From assembly GCF_001696685.1 (NCBI RefSeq), contig NZ_MBFG01000004.1:86802-150801 (forward strand): DNA of 64,000 nt. Reading direction: 5' to 3'. This stretch comes from Nosocomiicoccus ampullae (GTDB taxonomy: Bacteria > Bacillota > Bacilli > Staphylococcales > Salinicoccaceae). Shown here piece by piece: positions 26,503 through 36,156 of this stretch; position 1 is the stretch's first letter, and every line of letters begins with the position of its first letter. Made by a program: the position numbers and the translations under genes. A model generated the notes under the pieces. It had not been told where the DNA came from. It worked only from the letters and a program-made list of their open reading frames with translations, and did no database searches.

Positions 26503-27657
26503 ATGACTTTTGATCCAATTGTAGCAACAGTTTTAATTCTTTTAATTCTCACCATTGGCGAATTGATTTCGATTGTGACTCATGCGAGAGTGCCAATGCT
26601 GATGACAGCGATGATTTTATATTTGCTACTCGTATGGTCTGGATTGTTCCCAGAAAATATGACAGAGCAAACGTTAATACCATCACTCGGTATGGTGTTA
26701 ATACCAGCTCTTATCGTACATATGGGAACACTGATGAGTTATGACATATTAAAGAAACAATGGCGTGCAGTCGTCATTGCATTATTTGGATTAGTAGGTG
26801 CTGTAGTGCTCGTACTTACTATCGGAACACTTGCGTTTGATTTTTCAGTAGCAGCGAGTGGTATCGGTCCTATTTCTGGAGGAGTAATTGCACTACTCAT
26901 TACGACAGAGCGTCTACAAGAACTTGGGTTAACGAGCTTAATCGTCGTTCCTGTCATGATTGCTGCATTCCAAACACCAGTTGGTATGCCAATCACGACT
27001 TATTTTATGAGAAAGTACAGTCGTTACTTCTTAAAACATAAAACAGATGCGGAAAAGCAACAAGATTTAGAAAATAAGGAACGTTATGAGCATGCACGAT
27101 TTAATATTCTAAAAAACAACTTAGTTTTACTAACAATTATTTTTGGATTTGGTGCAGTGGCAACAGTGCTGGCTAAATATACTCCGATTCACTATACATT
27201 ATACTCACTATTATTCGGGATTATTTTAGTGAATCTTCGTATTTTACCAAAAGCAGCATTAGAAAAAGCGAACTCATTCTCATTTTTAATGGCAGCGTTA
27301 ATGATCGTCATTATTAATACGATGGGAGGTATTACACCAAAAGACGTCGTCAATCACTTCCCAGCAGTCGTTGTAATTTTAGCAGTTGGTGTCGTCGGTC
27401 TTTTAATCGGTGGTTTTATCGGTTCAAAGATCGTCGGATGGCATCATACGAAAGGGATACCAGTCGCTTTAACAGCATTACTTGGTTTCCCAGCGGACTA
27501 CATTCTTTGTGAAGAAGTATCGAGAAGTGAAGCGAGTAATGACAGAGATGAAGAAGCATTATTCGATGAACTCGTATCGCCGATGTTAATCGGTGGATTT
27601 GTGACAGTAACTATCGCATCAGCAGTAATCGCAAGCTTTGTGATGGGATTAATTTAG
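26503..27657 (+). CDS. Polytopic membrane transporter of uncertain family
   Basis: A 384-residue protein with about ten helices arranged as two similar halves around a charged cytoplasmic loop (residues 170-200). I do not recognise the family with certainty; the layout resembles secondary carriers such as DUF3100-type or glutamate/sodium symporter-like proteins. It ends 10 bp before an amidohydrolase gene, so it probably imports that enzyme's substrate. ATG 26503 lies eight bases after GAGG; the GTG at 26494 overlaps this site. Confidence 0.6.
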   Translation: MTFDPIVATVLILLILTIGELISIVTHARVPMLMTAMILYLLLVWSGLFPENMTEQTLIPSLGMVLIPALIVHMGTLMSYDILKKQWRAVVIALFGLVGAVVLVLTIGTLAFDFSVAASGIGPISGGVIALLITTERLQELGLTSLIVVPVMIAAFQTPVGMPITTYFMRKYSRYFLKHKTDAEKQQDLENKERYEHARFNILKNNLVLLTIIFGFGAVATVLAKYTPIHYTLYSLLFGIILVNLRILPKAALEKANSFSFLMAALMIVIINTMGGITPKDVVNHFPAVVVILAVGVVGLLIGGFIGSKIVGWHHTKGIPVALTALLGFPADYILCEEVSRSEASNDRDEEALFDELVSPMLIGGFVTVTIASAVIASFVMGLI

Positions 27658-27667
27658 GGGGATTAGA

Positions 27668-28894
27668 ATGAGTAAATTATTAGTTAAAAATGTAAATCTT
27701 ATCAATGGATCGGACGAAGACGTATTAGAAAATACAAGTGTCCTAGTTGAAGATGGTAAGTTTGTAGAAGTGAATCCAAAATCAGTCGATGATTCTGTCG
27801 AAGTACTAGATGGTGAAGGAAGATATTTAGTACCAGGCTTTATTGATTCACACGTCCATCTCGCAACAGAATTTCAGCCACTTGCTGAAAAACTTGCACA
27901 ACCATTTTCTTATAACTTTTTTAAATCGATTGAATACGCACGAAATACAATTAACGCAGGGATTACAACAGTACGTGATGCGTATGGTGCAGATTTAGGA
28001 TTTAAAAAAGCGGTTGAAGACGAACTCGTCGTCGGTCCAAGATTGGTGATTTCGGTATCTGCATTATCTATTACTGGAGGTCATGGTGATTCAACGAACT
28101 ATTCTGGTATTGATGTACCGTTTATTTTACCGCATCCGGGGCTACCAACAAATATCGCAGATGGCGTTGAAGAAGTACGTAAAAAAACACGTGAAATATT
28201 ACGAGCAGGCGCAGACGTTATTAAAGTTATGGCTACAGGTGGTGTTTCTACGCCGACAGACCATCCAAGATTTACACAATATTCTCAAGAAGAACTGAAT
28301 GTCATCGTCGAAGAAGCACGCTATAGAAATGGCGTTAAAGTCATGGCACATGCTCAAGGAGAAGAAGGTATTCAACAATGTTTAGATGCGGGTATCCACT
28401 CAATTGAGCACGGGATTTACTTAACAGATAAAATTATTGATCAAATGAAAGAGCAAGGGACATTTTTAGTACCAACATTACTCGCACCAGTGTCTGTGAT
28501 TGAATTTGCAGAAGAACTTGGGGTGAGTGAAGTTGGATTAAAGAAATCAAAAGAAGTATTAGATGCACATGTAGAGAGTTTTAAGAAGGCGCATAAAAGT
28601 GGTGTAAAAATCGCAATGGGTACTGACGCAGGTGTGTTTAAACATGGTACGAACTTAAGAGAGTTAGAACTAATGGTCGAGCATGGAATGACACCGATGG
28701 AAGCAATTATCGCGTCTACAAAGACAGCTGCAGAATGCTTAGAACTCGATAACGTCGGTCAAATTGCACCTGGATTTTTAGCAGACTTCGTATTATTAAA
28801 AGAGAACCCACTAGAAAATATCGGAAGTCTAAAAGACAATGACAACATACTCGTCGTTGCGAAAGAAGGAAAAGTTTTAAAAGATATACGATAA
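27668..28894 (+). CDS. Metal-dependent amidohydrolase
   Basis: A 408-residue TIM-barrel amidohydrolase. Metal-ligand motifs are visible in order: PGFIDSHVHL, the lysine in GADVIKVMATGG, VMAHAQGEEG, HSIEHG and MGTDAG. The pattern fits the imidazolonepropionase/Xaa-Pro dipeptidase-like group that cleaves dipeptides or cyclic amides; the substrate is unknown. It shares an operon with the transporter just upstream; the AGGGGG ribosome binding site overlaps that gene's stop codon. Confidence 0.8.
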   Translation: MSKLLVKNVNLINGSDEDVLENTSVLVEDGKFVEVNPKSVDDSVEVLDGEGRYLVPGFIDSHVHLATEFQPLAEKLAQPFSYNFFKSIEYARNTINAGITTVRDAYGADLGFKKAVEDELVVGPRLVISVSALSITGGHGDSTNYSGIDVPFILPHPGLPTNIADGVEEVRKKTREILRAGADVIKVMATGGVSTPTDHPRFTQYSQEELNVIVEEARYRNGVKVMAHAQGEEGIQQCLDAGIHSIEHGIYLTDKIIDQMKEQGTFLVPTLLAPVSVIEFAEELGVSEVGLKKSKEVLDAHVESFKKAHKSGVKIAMGTDAGVFKHGTNLRELELMVEHGMTPMEAIIASTKTAAECLELDNVGQIAPGFLADFVLLKENPLENIGSLKDNDNILVVAKEGKVLKDIR

Positions 28895-28899
28895 AAAAT

Positions 28900-28928
28900 A
28901 ATCCGAAGTACGATTTGTACTTCGGATT
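28900..28928. terminator. Bidirectional terminator
   Basis: A perfect 12-bp stem AATCCGAAGTAC / GTACTTCGGATT between converging genes, with an A run on the left and T residues on the right. Confidence 0.9.
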
Positions 28929-28932
28929 TTAA

Positions 28933-30600
28933 TTAGTCATAAATTGTAAATTCTTCTGGTAACTCATGTCTTGTTGAGTAAAGGATTGTTTCTGAGATGT
29001 TTCTAGAGTTATAACCGATACGCTCAAGTAATGCGATCAGTTCAGCATAGACAGCACCAGATTCAGGTGAGCACGTACCATCGTTAAGGCGTGACACGTG
29101 GTCTTGACGTAATTTATGTTCGATTTTATTCGATTGATTACTTAGTTGAATGATTCTTTCAAGTCCTGAAGGATTGTAAATATCTATAGAATCCACCGTC
29201 ATATCAAGTGAACGTTTGACGTGTTTCATCATTGTCTCAAGACCTTCAAATGCAGCATCTGAGATTTTGACACGATCTTCTTCTTTTATTTTATACTCGT
29301 TAGCAAAGTCTTCGATGAATTTAGCTGTATTCGTGTAAATACGTGTAACTTCAAGTAGTGCAGCGATATTTTCACTATCGATATTACGCTGGTTTTGAAG
29401 TTCAAGTATATCCATTAAGTACTTTCGGATACTCTCTTGTACATTATCTACGAGTTGAACTTTTTCGATAATTTTTCGATATCGTTTATCGGTCGGGTTT
29501 TCAACGTATTTAAACAAATCTTTAAACGTATCAGAAATAATTAACCCTAGGTTTTTCACTTCACTCTGTGCACTTTGTGTTGCAAGTTGAGGTGATTGTC
29601 TAAGTAAAATAGGGTCTAAGAAATTTGGTTTATAATCTTCTACGAGATCTTTACCAGGTACAATTTTAGTTACAATCCAAGCAAGTACACCGATGAATGG
29701 TAATTGAATTAACGTGTTAATTACGTTGTATGAACCGTGTGCAAATGCGATTGTCATTGGCTTATTTAAGTTTAATGCAGACTGTAAAAAGTCGACATAC
29801 ATGACGAATAAAGGCATTAATATCATGAAGATTATGGCACCGATAACGTTAAAGATAACGTGTACGGCAGCCGCACGTTTAGCTGCGAGAGATCCAACAA
29901 GTGCTGCAAGTATTGCTGTAATTGTCGTACCAATATTATCTCCTAGTAATATTGGTAGAGCAGCATTTAAGTCAACGAGGTCATTTAAATAAAAGTTTTG
30001 TAAAATCGCGATCGTCGCACTCGAACTTTGTACGATGACTGTTAATATAACCCCTACACCTAGACCTAAGAAGCTGTTATCACTCATTTCTAACATTAAG
30101 TTACGAAATGCCTCTAAGTCTGCGAGAGGTTTCACACCCTCTCCCATGAGTTCAAGTCCGAAGAATAACGCACCGAAACCAAATAATATACGTCCAAGAT
30201 TATTAATTGATGTTTTGTTAAAGAAAAATAGTAGAAAGCTTCCGACAGCAAGTACTGGTAGTGCGTACTCACCAATATCTAAACCGATAATAAACGCTGT
30301 GACGGTCGTACCGATGTTTGCACCCATTATGACACCAATTGCTTGTTTTAATGTCATAAAGCCTGCAGATACGAGACCGATTGTAATTACAGTCGTCCCC
30401 GAACTACTCTGTATGAGTATCGTAACGAGCATCCCTGCTAAAATTCCACGTATTGGTGTTGCGGTCATACGGTTTAATATTTCACGTAAACGGTCACCGG
30501 CGGCTGCTTGTAAACCGTCTCCCATTGATTTTATCCCATATAAAAATATCCCGAGTCCCCCGAGGAACGAGAAGATAATTTGCATTGGAGTAGCATCCAT
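28933..30600 (-). CDS. Na/Pi cotransporter family protein (NptA-like) with PhoU domain
   Basis: A 555-residue protein. The first 320 residues form the two inverted Na/Pi cotransporter repeats, each with the QSSS motif (ILIQSSSGTTV and VIVQSSSATIA). Residues 340-555 are a helical PhoU-like domain on the cytoplasmic side. It likely takes up phosphate with sodium, as NptA does in S. aureus. It is monocistronic. Confidence 0.9.
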   Translation of the reverse strand: MDATPMQIIFSFLGGLGIFLYGIKSMGDGLQAAAGDRLREILNRMTATPIRGILAGMLVTILIQSSSGTTVITIGLVSAGFMTLKQAIGVIMGANIGTTVTAFIIGLDIGEYALPVLAVGSFLLFFFNKTSINNLGRILFGFGALFFGLELMGEGVKPLADLEAFRNLMLEMSDNSFLGLGVGVILTVIVQSSSATIAILQNFYLNDLVDLNAALPILLGDNIGTTITAILAALVGSLAAKRAAAVHVIFNVIGAIIFMILMPLFVMYVDFLQSALNLNKPMTIAFAHGSYNVINTLIQLPFIGVLAWIVTKIVPGKDLVEDYKPNFLDPILLRQSPQLATQSAQSEVKNLGLIISDTFKDLFKYVENPTDKRYRKIIEKVQLVDNVQESIRKYLMDILELQNQRNIDSENIAALLEVTRIYTNTAKFIEDFANEYKIKEEDRVKISDAAFEGLETMMKHVKRSLDMTVDSIDIYNPSGLERIIQLSNQSNKIEHKLRQDHVSRLNDGTCSPESGAVYAELIALLERIGYNSRNISETILYSTRHELPEEFTIYD

Positions 30601-30744
30601 AATTAATCCTCCGATAAGTCATTAAGATTTATAGCCCTTAAATTATGTATATAAGTATTATAATACCATTTTTCATTGCAAAATAATAAAATTTTATGAA
30701 CATATGGTAAAATATATTATCAATAAAAAGCAAGAGGTTAAATT

Positions 30745-31587
30745 ATGAGATGGAGTAACGTTATTCGAGGGTTCTTTATGGGTATTACAGAAATGTTGCC
30801 AGGTATTAGTAGTGGTACGTTAATGTTATTACTCGGAATTTACGATCAAACACTCGTAGCAATAAACGAATTATTTACAAAACGATATAAGAAGTCATTA
30901 ATGTTTTTAATCCCACTTTTCATTGGGATGGGAATTGCGATCGTGACGATGTCATCACTGATAAACTACATGTTAAATACGCACCCTATAATTACCCACT
31001 TTTTCTTTTTAGGACTAGTAATTGGTGTCATACCAATGATGTTTAAATTAGGTAATTATAAAGTGGAGTTTAAAACAGTACATTATTCTATTATCGTAGT
31101 AGTGACAGCATTACTATTTTTAATGGATTATTTTGTATTAGAAAAGTCAGATGTAACGTCAGTTGAAATGAGCACGACGATGTTAATGTGGCTGTTTATA
31201 TGTGGTTTTTTAGGAGCGAGTGCTTTAATATTACCTGGGTTATCTGGGTCAGTGATACTACTTATGCTCGGTGCGTATCCGATACTCATGTATTCGATAT
31301 CTGAATTTTTATCATTTAACTTTACAGTAACACCGGTATTAGTAGCTGTTGGGCTCGGTATTATCGCGGGAGTATTACTAACGAGCCGAGTGCTACATTA
31401 TTTACTACGCGTTTATCCGTATTTAATGTACGCACTTATAATCGGATTGTTAGCTGGCTCAGTCTTCCCGATATTTAATGGTCTCCCGAGTCGTCCAACA
31501 GAGTGGGTAATTTCACTTATAGCGTTTGTACTTGGGTTATTTATCAGCTACTATATGTCGATAAAAAACAACTCAGACACTATTTAA
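30745..31587 (+). CDS. DUF368 protein, PopT-like lipid carrier translocase
   Basis: A 280-residue protein with about eight helices. GFFMGITEMLPGISSGTLMLLLGIYD at the start and the second copy GASALILPGLSGSVILLMLGAY show the duplicated glycine/proline signature of DUF368. Family members such as Vibrio PopT return undecaprenyl phosphate across the membrane for wall synthesis. A Fem-family wall enzyme lies just downstream. The last four bases overlap the end of a converging small gene. AGAGGT precedes the ATG. Confidence 0.85.
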   Translation: MRWSNVIRGFFMGITEMLPGISSGTLMLLLGIYDQTLVAINELFTKRYKKSLMFLIPLFIGMGIAIVTMSSLINYMLNTHPIITHFFFLGLVIGVIPMMFKLGNYKVEFKTVHYSIIVVVTALLFLMDYFVLEKSDVTSVEMSTTMLMWLFICGFLGASALILPGLSGSVILLMLGAYPILMYSISEFLSFNFTVTPVLVAVGLGIIAGVLLTSRVLHYLLRVYPYLMYALIIGLLAGSVFPIFNGLPSRPTEWVISLIAFVLGLFISYYMSIKNNSDTI

Positions 31588-31835
31588 GTAAAGTAAATTA
31601 AAAGAATTCGATAAAAGTGAGTCAGTGCGAGTACAATGTTAATTACAGCAAGTATATTCGTCAGTTTTTTACTGCCGAGGAGTATATAAATAACACTTAA
31701 CGCGCCGGAAACGACGAGTAAAATAATTCGGATACTTAACCAGTCGATTAATTCATCAGCTGAGTAGTTTGCGTATATATCGAATGCACTCCATGCATTA
31801 AATAATATAAAAATTAAAAGTAGTAATTGTTTCAT
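31584..31835 (-). CDS. Small three-helix membrane protein
   Basis: An 83-residue protein starting MKQLLLLIFILFNAWSAFDI with three hydrophobic helices (about 2-20, 35-52, 58-80). I do not recognise it. ATG 31835 follows AAGGTGAT; the longer reading from 31895 would overlap the divergent Fem-family gene. Its 3' end overlaps the end of the DUF368 gene by four bases. Confidence 0.6.
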   Translation of the reverse strand: MKQLLLLIFILFNAWSAFDIYANYSADELIDWLSIRIILLVVSGALSVIYILLGSKKLTNILAVINIVLALTHFYRILLIYFT

Positions 31836-31898
31836 AATTTCATCACCTTCATTAGAAATTATAGCAAAATTTTTAAACGAATGATTGGAGCACATATT

Positions 31899-33131
31899 AT
31901 GTATAAAAAATTAAATGTGAACGAAAACGACTATAACACGTTTATTGAGACACATAAAAATGGCGACTTACTTCAGTTAACCGATTGGGCGGAATCTAAA
32001 AAGTTAACAGGTTGGTACTATAAGCGTATCGCTATTGGAAACGATGAAAAAATTGTAGGTGCAGCGACGTTACAATTTAAAAAAATTCCAAAAACAAAGT
32101 TTACGCTCTGCTACATATCGAGGGGATTTGTCGTCGATTATACCGATGAAGCGGCTGTAAAGACGTTATTATCCGAAACGATAGACGTCGCATTAAAAGA
32201 AAATAGTTACGTCATTAAAATCGATCCAGACATTCCTGAAGATGAAAAGGATACATTAAAACTCTTAAAGTCCCTCGGATTTAGGCACCACGGATTTTTA
32301 GATGGTATGAGTAAAGACGCGATTCAACCACGTCAAACGATGGTGACAGACGTTTCGGTCGACGACAAAGCACTACTTCAAAGTTTCGATAGAAATAACC
32401 GTACGAGAGTCCGACGTGCGTTACGCATGGGGTCAGTTGTAAAACGTGCATCTCGTGAAGATTTAAAAACGTTTCACGAACTGATGAAAATCACCGGCGA
32501 ACGAGACGGCTTTTTAACACGCGACATTACGTATTTTGAATCGATGTACGATGCACTCCACAATAACGGGCATATGGAACTGTTTTTAGTCGAACTAAAT
32601 CCTAAAAACGTAAAAGAAAATATTGAAAAAGACATTTTAAAAGTTAATAAAGATATTAAAAAAGCGGATAAAATCGCCGACGAGACGAAAAAACAAAACC
32701 AATTAGACAATCTCAACAACCGTTTAAGCAAATTAAATACACAACTTGAAGAAATAAAAGAGATTAAATCGACAGAAGTATTATCTGGTGCGTTATACGC
32801 ACAATGTGGAGAAAAGGCATATTATTTATACGGGGCATCATCCAACGATTACCGTAACTTTTTACCAAATCATCATATGCAGTTTCATATGATGCAATAT
32901 GCAAGAGCACATGGCGCAAAAAGTTATGACTTTGGAGGGACGAGTGTTTCACCGCCAGAAGACTCAGAGTATTTTGGGCTATGGCAATTTAAAAGTCAGT
33001 GGGGGACAGAAGTATCTAATAAGATCGGTGAATTTGATTACGTATTAAACCGACCATTGTATCACTTACTCAATACAGCCGTACCGCTGTATCAAAAATC
33101 TAAAATGTTTTTAAATAAAATTAGAAAATAA
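31899..33131 (+). CDS. FemX/FemA-family peptidoglycan bridge aminoacyltransferase
   Basis: A 410-residue transferase that adds amino acids from tRNA to the lysine of lipid II to build the interpeptide bridge. It opens LQLTDWAESKKLTGW, has the Fem two-GNAT-fold layout, a helical hairpin arm at about residues 240-290 (rich in K, D, N, L), and ends with YDFGGTSVSPPEDSEYFGLWQFKSQ, all strongly Fem-like. Which bridge position it fills cannot be told. GGAG lies eight bases before ATG 31899; the longer reading from 31827 has no ribosome binding site. Confidence 0.9.
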   Translation: MYKKLNVNENDYNTFIETHKNGDLLQLTDWAESKKLTGWYYKRIAIGNDEKIVGAATLQFKKIPKTKFTLCYISRGFVVDYTDEAAVKTLLSETIDVALKENSYVIKIDPDIPEDEKDTLKLLKSLGFRHHGFLDGMSKDAIQPRQTMVTDVSVDDKALLQSFDRNNRTRVRRALRMGSVVKRASREDLKTFHELMKITGERDGFLTRDITYFESMYDALHNNGHMELFLVELNPKNVKENIEKDILKVNKDIKKADKIADETKKQNQLDNLNNRLSKLNTQLEEIKEIKSTEVLSGALYAQCGEKAYYLYGASSNDYRNFLPNHHMQFHMMQYARAHGAKSYDFGGTSVSPPEDSEYFGLWQFKSQWGTEVSNKIGEFDYVLNRPLYHLLNTAVPLYQKSKMFLNKIRK

Positions 33132-33171
33132 GGGTATATTAAATACAAGTATTCTTAAAGGGGGATCAACT

Positions 33172-34093
33172 GTGTTTGAATATCAACGTTTATATTGGAA
33201 TCATTTACGCGGCGAACACCTTAAAGTCGTGTTAAACATCGTACTTTACGTCATTTTATCAAGTATCGTTTCAATAATTGGAATTGGATTAGGATTCACT
33301 GTAATCGGGAGACAATATTTAGCTGGACAAGTGCACAAAGTGGACCTGGAGCACTCGGTATTATAGGAATCATATTAGCAGTACTATATTTATTTGCATT
33401 AATAATATTTGTCTTATTACTACTCGGATACGGATATTACAATTACTTCTTCTTAGCATATGAAGAAAAAGAATCGAAATTTAATCATGGATTATTCGCT
33501 TTTAAAAAAGGGCGTTACTTAAAGTCATTAGGACTTGTCATCATCATTTCGATTATTGCTTTTGCAACGAACTTTGCACTTAGTTTTGTTGGTGCGCCAT
33601 TAAATTTAATGGTCGATCCGAACACTTTAACTAATGGAGATTATTCAATAAACTTTACACCAGCAATCATCGTTTTCGCTATCATCGGAGGCATTATCTC
33701 GATGCTTGTGTCATTTCTCATTGAAGGTATAACACTCAGCATGTGGTTTAGACATTTAGAAGCACCGATATCAACGCTTGGCGATAAAGTTGCGACTGGA
33801 ATTAACGTCGTGTTTAAAACTTTAAGCAGTTTTTAAAACTGATTCTTTCAGTTTTCTTAATCGGCGTGTTACTCACGATTGTGATTGCGGTATTAATTAT
33901 TAGTGGTGTCGCAATTGGAGTTGCTACAAGCAGTGACGCTGTGATGTTCTTTGTAGTACCGATTATCATCATAGTTTCGATCGTTATCGGCTTGCTTGGT
34001 ACTTATCTCATTTACGGAAGTTATGTCACGTTTTATAAAGAAAACCGCGCAAGATTAAACTTAGACGATGAAATTGAATATATTGAAGCATAA
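33172..34093 (+). pseudogene. Polytopic membrane protein with two frameshifts
   Basis: GTG 33172 after AAAGGGGG starts a membrane protein (MFEYQRLYWNHLRGEHLKVV) that stops at 33366. Hydrophobic coding continues in the next frame from about 33303 (ETIFSWTSAQSGPGALGIIG) to a stop at 33836, and then in a third frame to 34093 (ending DEIEYIEA). Each step equals loss of one base: one at about 33290-33315 and one in the T4A4 run at 33831-33838. Repaired, it would be about 306 residues with six helices, similar in style to DUF975-like membrane proteins. It may be a decayed gene or sequencing error. Confidence 0.7.
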
Positions 34094-34097
34094 AAAT

Positions 34098-34128
34098 AAG
34101 CCGTTCTACTTTATAGGTAGAACGGCTT
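34098..34128. terminator. Bidirectional terminator
   Basis: A 12-bp stem AAGCCGTTCTAC / GTAGAACGGCTT. The stop codon of the minus-strand gene lies in its loop. Confidence 0.8.
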
Positions 34129-34383
34129 AAATATTGCTAAATATGCTATAAATCCAATAGAGACGAGAGAAATTGTCATTAACGTTAGAGAGAAATAGTT
34201 ATTTAACTCGTCGTCAGAATTACTTGAACTCGTATTAAATGCTTTTACGCTTATATAGAGAGAAAGTAACGCGACTATAGACCAAGAATATATAGTGAAG
34301 AAAATAACACCTTCATTTAAAATGATGTTCACAAAAAATATCGCTTGAATCATAGTAAGTAACATCAATATAACTCGAGTCAT
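34111..34383 (-). CDS. Small membrane protein (90 aa)
   Basis: Three hydrophobic helices (about 3-22, 28-47, 66-86) with an acidic/serine loop NTSSSNSDDELNN. I do not recognise the family. It is the last gene of a minus-strand operon behind another small membrane protein and an MFS efflux gene, 13 bp from its upstream neighbour. Confidence 0.6.
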   Translation of the reverse strand: MTRVILMLLTMIQAIFFVNIILNEGVIFFTIYSWSIVALLSLYISVKAFNTSSSNSDDELNNYFSLTLMTISLVSIGFIAYLAIFKPFYL

Positions 34384-34396
34384 AATAGAGGTCCTC

Positions 34397-34711
34397 TTAA
34401 ACTACGAATAAATACACGACTAAAGCGATCGCCATCGCTACTGTAAAGGCGTGTATTAAATATAAGTGTCGGTTATCATGTCTCACTTTAAATGCTGTAA
34501 TTTCTACAGAAGAAATAATAGAGATTGCGAGTAATAACATCATATAATCATCAATGCCTTGGACAGGTAATATGTTAGAAACCAACATACTTAAAAATCC
34601 GAGTCCAGACAACAGTCTTATGACAATTAAAAATTTCGCACGTAATCCATATATTGTGACAAACGCCACGAGTAAATAACTAATTAACATCATTATTGTT
34701 AAAAATGTCAT
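34397..34711 (-). CDS. Small membrane protein (104 aa)
   Basis: Four hydrophobic helices, starting MTFLTIMMLISYLLVAFVTI. Unrecognised. Its start overlaps the stop of the MFS gene by four bases, so translation is coupled. Small partners of this type may modulate the transporter, but there is no direct evidence. Confidence 0.65.
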   Translation of the reverse strand: MTFLTIMMLISYLLVAFVTIYGLRAKFLIVIRLLSGLGFLSMLVSNILPVQGIDDYMMLLLAISIISSVEITAFKVRHDNRHLYLIHAFTVAMAIALVVYLFVV

Positions 34712-35880
34712 GCAACTTGACCTCTTTTTCTATAATACTGGTAAATGAAGAACGTCGATAATAACACGAGAAGTGCACCAAACACAAACGGTACACCGTA
34801 GTGAATTAAGAATAGTATGTTGAAAAATATCGGTCCGACAATACGCCCGAGACTATCGAGAGAATACGTTGTAGCTGTCATTTTACCAACTTCATGATGT
34901 CTTGCTTCTTTCGTAATTTGAGATGTCATTAACGTACGAACGAGTGCATTACCTGACATTAATAAGACGATACAAATTCCCGCGTAAAATAACCCCGTCA
35001 TAAACGGCAACATAATAAATGCAATTAATGCCATCGCTTGACCGATGATCATCGCACCATATTCTTGGCCATCTTTTAACTTACGAATCACGCCACCTTG
35101 AATGATCGCGTTAAAAATTCCACCGATAAAGAACAGGACACCCATCTCTCCTGGTGTAATATCGATTTTTTCTTTACCGAGTAGTTGGAACGTACTCTCC
35201 ATACCACTCATCATAAACATGACGACAAACGTCGCAACGAGAAGTATACCAACAGGTTGAATAAAATATTCCTTTTGGACAGCGATCCCACGCTCAATAT
35301 CTGTATTCGAACGATATGTTTCTTTGATTTTCAACACCGAAAAGATAAGCGCAGTAAAAATAATAATTGCAGTCATAAAAAATGGTGCTGAGACAGAAAC
35401 AGATGCAAGTAGACCACCGATACCAGGGCCGAATACGAATCCGATACCCATTGCCATACCGATAAGCCCCATGTATTTAGTACGTGTTTCAATAGATGTA
35501 ATATCTGCGACCATTGAAGTTGTCGCGACATATAGTGCACCTGACGCCATACCTGCAATGAAACGGCTGATGTAAAGGATCGCGAGACTATTTGAGAATA
35601 TCGCAAATACTAAAAAACTTAACATAAAGACAAATAGTCCGCCGATTAATAACGGTCTTCTACCGATACGGTCAGATAACGTTCCAAAAAACGGTGCAGA
35701 TATAAAACTTGCAATCGAATAAATTGCGATAATGAAACCTAAGTGCAGAGTGCTCACACCAAATACGACGACTAACTCCGGCATAACAGGAATAATCATA
35801 CTAAACCCAAAATAAATTAAAAACTGGATGAGCATAATAAATAAAATCTTCTCTTTTAAATTCTCTGTCATCGTTAACAT
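34708..35880 (-). CDS. MFS multidrug efflux transporter, NorA-like
   Basis: A 390-residue, 12-helix major-facilitator protein. The A motif GTLSDRIGRRPLLIGG lies between helices 2 and 3, and the antiporter C motif appears as GIGFVFGPGIGGLLA in helix 5, which marks drug/proton antiporters of the NorA/Bmr group. The start at 35880 overlaps by one base the stop of the coiled-coil gene upstream (TGATG), so the pair is translationally coupled. Confidence 0.85.
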   Translation of the reverse strand: MLTMTENLKEKILFIMLIQFLIYFGFSMIIPVMPELVVVFGVSTLHLGFIIAIYSIASFISAPFFGTLSDRIGRRPLLIGGLFVFMLSFLVFAIFSNSLAILYISRFIAGMASGALYVATTSMVADITSIETRTKYMGLIGMAMGIGFVFGPGIGGLLASVSVSAPFFMTAIIIFTALIFSVLKIKETYRSNTDIERGIAVQKEYFIQPVGILLVATFVVMFMMSGMESTFQLLGKEKIDITPGEMGVLFFIGGIFNAIIQGGVIRKLKDGQEYGAMIIGQAMALIAFIMLPFMTGLFYAGICIVLLMSGNALVRTLMTSQITKEARHHEVGKMTATTYSLDSLGRIVGPIFFNILFLIHYGVPFVFGALLVLLSTFFIYQYYRKRGQVA

Positions 35881-36050
35881 CAACTGCCTTTTTTAATTTT
35901 ATCTTTTATCTCTTTGATCTCACGTTCAAGAGACTCTAACTGCTTCAGCATCTTATCTGGAGCTTGTCCAGTGGATTCAATTTTTTCTAAATCACCCTGG
36001 ATTCGGATGTAATCATATTTTAAAGTTTCTAAATGTTGTTTTAAATCCAT
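35880..36050 (-). CDS. Short coiled-coil protein (56 aa), SE1832-like
   Basis: The minus strand carries ATG 36050 behind AGAGGTGAG and a 56-codon frame, starting MDLKQHLETLKYDYIRIQGD and ending in a charged heptad helix (EREIKEIKDKIKKGS). It resembles short conserved staphylococcal coiled-coil proteins such as the SE1832 family, named from memory. Its TGA stop overlaps the ATG of the MFS gene, the sign of a genuine operon. Function unknown. Confidence 0.7.
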   Translation of the reverse strand: MDLKQHLETLKYDYIRIQGDLEKIESTGQAPDKMLKQLESLEREIKEIKDKIKKGS

Positions 36051-36113
36051 GCTCTCACCTCTAATTATGTAGTTATAGTTAATGATAGCACAAAAGCGCT
36101 TTACAGCTCTATG

Positions 36114-36140
36114 TAAAAAAGCAGGGAATCACTCCCTGCT
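36114..36140 (-). terminator. Terminator of the PepSY lipoprotein gene
   Basis: Stem AGCAGGGA / TCCCTGCT around ATCAC; the A run at 36115-36120 gives the T run on the minus strand. Confidence 0.85.
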
Positions 36141-36156
36141 GTTAAACGTTTATAAA

